Source of the DNA: Salinimicrobium sediminilitoris
GTDB lineage: Bacteria; Bacteroidota; Bacteroidia; Flavobacteriales; Flavobacteriaceae
Direction: 5' to 3'
Assembly (NCBI RefSeq): GCF_020866905.1
Contig: NZ_JAIVCC010000002.1
Location: 310,001 to 374,000 of the forward strand
DNA length: 64,000 nt
Of this stretch, positions 61,911 to 64,000 are shown piece by piece. The notes beneath the pieces are model-generated. The model did not search any database and had not been told where the DNA came from. It was given only the letters and a program-made list of their open reading frames with translations. How positions within the stretch are numbered: the stretch's first letter is position 1; each line of letters opens with the position of its first letter. A program made the position numbers and the translations under genes.

Positions 61911-61971
61911 AACGTACGTATAAACACAGTGGTACATTTATATACACTTTGTCTTTATTGTACTTTACTGG
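61906..61971. other. Candidate attI-like site
   Basis: In cassette sense it reads CCACTGTGTTTATACG then TACGTT and the cassette's ACCC. This matches the closing half of type A sites (GCACTGTTTTTATACG, GGACGTT) but there is no opening half, only a short TATAAA/TTTATA inverted repeat. A single half site joined to the first cassette at G-TT is what an attI is. It lies against the 3' end of the integrase gene. Confidence 0.6.
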
Positions 61972-63096
61972 CTAATCTAGTGGATTTTTGATCTTGAAAA
62001 AAATATTTGTGGCCACGTGTGTGTATATTTCAGTGGTTTTAGTGCTTTTATGTCCTAACAATACCTGGATGTAACGCAAATCTGTACCGCTCTCCAAAAG
62101 ATGAGTGGCAAAAGAATGTCGCAGCATATGCGGGGTAACTCTCTTTCGTATTCCGGCTTTTCGCGAAGCCTCCTTTACGATCTTTACTATACTTTCGGCT
62201 GAGTATTTATCTCCCTTAGGACCTTCAAATAAATGCTCCTTTGGCCGCCATTCCAAAAAGTACTTTCGTAGATCTCCAAGGAGCTTTTCAGAGAGTATAG
62301 TGTAGCGGTCCTTATTCCCTTTGCCCGATCTCACCCTAATCACCATTCTCTTGCTGTCTATATCACCTATTTTCAGATTAAGAACTTCACCCCTTCTAAG
62401 TCCTGCAGAATACAACAGGCTAACTACACAGCGATGTTTAATATTGTTTGTGTTTTCAATAATACATAGCACTTCCTCTTTGGCCAAAACCTCCGGAAGC
62501 TTCTCCTCTGCCCTGGGACGTTCAACGGCATAGAACCGATTGGGCATTTCCAAAACAACTTCGTAGTAAAATTTAATCGCGTTGATTGCCTGATTAATAT
62601 AGGAATGGGAAGCCTCTTCGCGTATCATTTTTTGAAGGTAAAGCCTTATGTCATTTTCATTGAGATCCTTTACTTCTCTATTGCTGTAATAATTCATAAA
62701 AGTTTCAAAGCACGAAACATAAGTTTTCACGGTACTGGCCGCATATCTCTTCAACTCGAGCTTTTGAAGGTAACTCCCGGGGCAGAATTTTCTCCCGGCA
62801 ACAGGTTCTCTCTTTTGAAGGGCACGTATATCTACCGGTTCTAATTCTTTTCCAAAATTACTTCTTGAATAAAAATGATTGCAATTGATCCAGGCCACCC
62901 CGCGAAAGGTGCTAAAAACCAGCTCCAGGTTAGCAGGAGTATTTAAGATATAATTCATATTGAACTCCTCACTCCATTTAACTTCCGGAAGATCATTCAC
63001 CAAAGCCTGCACCACCTTGTCTGCAAAAAATTTTAACCCAATGCACTTCTCCTGGGCTATCAATAAATTCTTTAATGTCACATATTTCCTGTCCAT
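61972..63096 (-). CDS. Tyrosine recombinase, candidate cassette integrase (not IntI-like)
   Basis: A 374-residue integrase. Residues 1-105 are the N-terminal domain common in Bacteroidota recombinases (LPEVKWSEEFNMNYILNTP, FRGVAWI); 106-190 the SAM-like core-binding domain; 200-374 the catalytic domain with Arg234 (SAGLRRGEV), Lys259 (GKGNKDR), His323 and Arg326 (TPHMLRHSFATHL), His349 (LLGHKS) and Tyr358 (TTEIYTHV). From Arg234 to His323 are 89 residues, as in XerC/D; in IntI1 (146 to 277) it is 131, because IntI has an extra segment, absent here. It reads toward the array, in the same direction as the cassettes. Confidence 0.92.
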   Translation of the reverse strand: MDRKYVTLKNLLIAQEKCIGLKFFADKVVQALVNDLPEVKWSEEFNMNYILNTPANLELVFSTFRGVAWINCNHFYSRSNFGKELEPVDIRALQKREPVAGRKFCPGSYLQKLELKRYAASTVKTYVSCFETFMNYYSNREVKDLNENDIRLYLQKMIREEASHSYINQAINAIKFYYEVVLEMPNRFYAVERPRAEEKLPEVLAKEEVLCIIENTNNIKHRCVVSLLYSAGLRRGEVLNLKIGDIDSKRMVIRVRSGKGNKDRYTILSEKLLGDLRKYFLEWRPKEHLFEGPKGDKYSAESIVKIVKEASRKAGIRKRVTPHMLRHSFATHLLESGTDLRYIQVLLGHKSTKTTEIYTHVATNIFFKIKNPLD

Positions 63097-63151
63097 TAAA
63101 CTTTCTTTTAAGTAAAAGTAGACTAGGAAAAACCATAAGGTGTTTATTATC

Positions 63152-63164
63152 CGTATATTATACG
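63152..63164. promoter_or_regulatory. CGTATA-T-TATACG palindrome upstream of the integrase
   Basis: A perfect 13-bp palindrome 56 bases before the integrase start and 20 bases before the divergent gene. CGTATA/TATACG is also the core of the type A site arms, so it may be a recombinase-binding or autoregulatory site. Speculative. Confidence 0.35.
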
Positions 63165-63183
63165 ACTAAAATGGATCTGAAGG

Positions 63184-63564
63184 ATGGAGCTTCAAAAAAA
63201 ATGCCTGGCCTGTGATCAGGAACTAAAAGGAAGATCAGATAAAAAGTTCTGCGACCCATATTGCAAAAGTTCCTGGCATTATAACAAGAGCAAACAAGGA
63301 AACGCAGGCTTTTATGCAAAAGTAGACCGACAACTAAAAATCAACAGAAAACTATTAAAGCAGTACAACAAAGCTGGAAAAGCAACTGTGAGAGCACAGG
63401 TGCTACTTGACCAGCAATTTGATCCTAATTTTTTCACGCACTTTTGGAAAAACAAGCAAGGTGATGTTTATCTTTTTGTTTACGAATTTGGTTTCCTTTC
63501 AAAAATAGAAAACAATAAGAAGAAATATATCCTCATAACCTGGCAGCCATACATGGCAAAATAA
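63184..63564 (+). CDS. Small zinc-ribbon-like protein
   Basis: A 126-residue cytoplasmic protein with an N-terminal zinc-ribbon (CLACDQELKGRSDKKFCDPYCKSSWHYN, four Cys in a CxxC...CxxxC pattern), then a basic helical part and KYILITWQPYMAK. I believe it is a conserved flavobacterial chromosomal protein. It is divergent from the integrase and probably marks the chromosomal flank. Function unknown. Confidence 0.75.
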   Translation: MELQKKCLACDQELKGRSDKKFCDPYCKSSWHYNKSKQGNAGFYAKVDRQLKINRKLLKQYNKAGKATVRAQVLLDQQFDPNFFTHFWKNKQGDVYLFVYEFGFLSKIENNKKKYILITWQPYMAK

Positions 63565-63908
63565 ATTAGATATCTATTGCCATTTAACCTGATCTTTTTC
63601 CACACCTCCGGTTGCTGAGTCCCAGACCGGCACCAACAGATGCAGCTAATCTAATGTTAATTTAAAGATAAAAATTACGGTTTTCCTCATTTTTGATACT
63701 TTTTTCCTACATCCTGTGTGACTTTGGTCCTGGCAAAATTATTACAAAATAAGAGGAGAGATAAAGACTATAATTTTGAAATAACTGGAATAATAGTTCT
63801 TGAAATAATCATTTCAAACCTACAGAAATCAAAAGAAAATATATGGAAACAAAAAATATAAGGAGTTGTTTAACGAAAAATTAATGAAGCGAAGAAATTC
63901 CTTTAAAA
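63565..63908. other. Intergenic region
   Basis: No gene, RNA or terminator that I can defend. AT-rich, without cassette-site motifs, so the array does not continue on this side. Confidence 0.5.
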
Positions 63909-64000
63909 TTAAAGGCCAAATCTGAATCCAAATGAAAATCGAAATCCTTCCACACCGTGAAATAGACTTAATTCAGCTGCAGCTGCCCTGGCCATAGTAA
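63909..64000 (-). CDS. 3' end of a possible outer-membrane beta-barrel protein
   Basis: A minus-strand frame runs in from the window edge to TAA 63909-63911. The last residues are AAAAELSLFHGVEGFRFSFG then FRFGL; alternating aromatic and small residues with a final hydrophobic residue is the pattern of the last strand of outer-membrane barrels. Only 30 codons are visible, so this is tentative. Confidence 0.35.
   Translation of the reverse strand, partial: TMARAAAAELSLFHGVEGFRFSFGFRFGL

Larger units (their letters stand above)
29081..61971 (-). mobile_element. Integron-like gene cassette array (about 33 kb) with attC-like sites
   Basis: More than 40 units in one orientation, each normally one minus-strand gene, or a non-coding segment, followed by a ~121-bp imperfect palindrome. 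I list 46 sites, s1-s46, from left to right. In gene sense a unit starts GTT-N7-A and its own palindrome opens C-N7-AAC, with N7 complementary within the unit but different between units. This is the integron cassette signature: the site is split on insertion and each unit carries the complement of its own start. The tyrosine recombinase gene lies at the upstream end (61972-63096) with an attI-like half site in between. No transposase or phage gene is present. Confidence 0.88.

Noticed and set aside
29081-61971. CRISPR array
   Set aside because: Repeats are ~121 bp, imperfect palindromes, separated by whole genes of variable length; no cas genes and no 20-40 bp spacers.
29081-61971. REP/BIME or MITE family as an explanation for the palindromes
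   Set aside because: Dispersed palindromic elements would not be in one orientation, one per gene, nor show within-unit complementary ends that change from unit to unit.
29081-61971. Prophage or conjugative element
   Set aside because: No structural phage genes, replication, mobilisation or transfer genes; only a lone integrase and single-gene units.
61972-63096. Calling the recombinase intI
   Set aside because: Catalytic spacing is Xer-like and the IntI-specific insertion is missing; the end NPLD resembles IntI SPLD but is also found in other integrases.

Overview
The window looks like the chromosome of a marine-type flavobacterium (Bacteroidota, Flavobacteriaceae). The reasons are the sigma promoters of the TTTG/TAnnTTTG type, AT-rich intergenic DNA, lipoproteins with short signal peptides, a DUF4369-thioredoxin protein, CarbopepD_reg-like proteins, and a tyrosine recombinase with the N-terminal domain usual in this phylum. 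I cannot name the species from sequence alone.

Region 1 (1-28,860) is ordinary chromosome. It holds the end of deoD, nhaC, a peroxide-defence cluster (2-Cys peroxiredoxin, thioredoxin, small protein, tpx), dgkA-ftsK-lolA-lptF/G-ribB, a nitroreductase, an AraC regulator, a ligD-ku end-joining pair, an SDR/flavodoxin/holin-like group, an old-yellow-enzyme, xseA-xseB, a GAF histidine kinase, a PQQ-type sugar dehydrogenase with exonuclease III, a CDF metal exporter, a PAS-LuxR regulator and an APC-permease/universal-stress fusion. Several perfect Bacteroidota promoters and terminators are visible, and one promoter-terminator pair encloses only a tiny ORF.

Region 2 (about 29,080-61,970) is the striking part. 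It is a 33-kb array of more than 40 short units in one orientation (minus strand), each normally a single small promoterless-looking gene or a non-coding segment followed by a ~121-bp imperfect palindrome. I recognise 46 such palindromes (26 type A1, 6 type A2, 7 type B, 4 type C, and 3 truncated or degraded). The architecture is that of integron gene cassettes: each unit begins, in gene sense, with GTT plus about seven variable bases, and the palindrome that follows its gene opens with the exact complement of those bases plus AAC. That is what excision as a circle and reinsertion at GTT would leave. The three main palindrome families do not share arm sequence but share geometry, with compensatory changes in stems, which points to recognition of folded DNA. 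Most cassette products are small secreted, lipoprotein or membrane proteins of unknown function; a few look defence- or signalling-related (AbiH, a TIR-like protein, Fic, MltR-like, GNAT, DUF2971). Several cassettes are ORF-less and internally repetitive, and one cassette is duplicated in tandem.

Region 3 (61,906-64,000): an attI-like half site lies between the first cassette and the 3' end of a tyrosine recombinase gene (61,972-63,096, minus strand, same direction as the cassettes). All catalytic residues are present, but the spacing between them is Xer-like and the extra segment that defines IntI is missing. The whole is therefore a candidate integron-like cassette system run by a non-IntI recombinase, or a cassette array with an integrase type that standard IntI searches would miss. 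A small zinc-ribbon protein and the end of a possible outer-membrane protein close the window.
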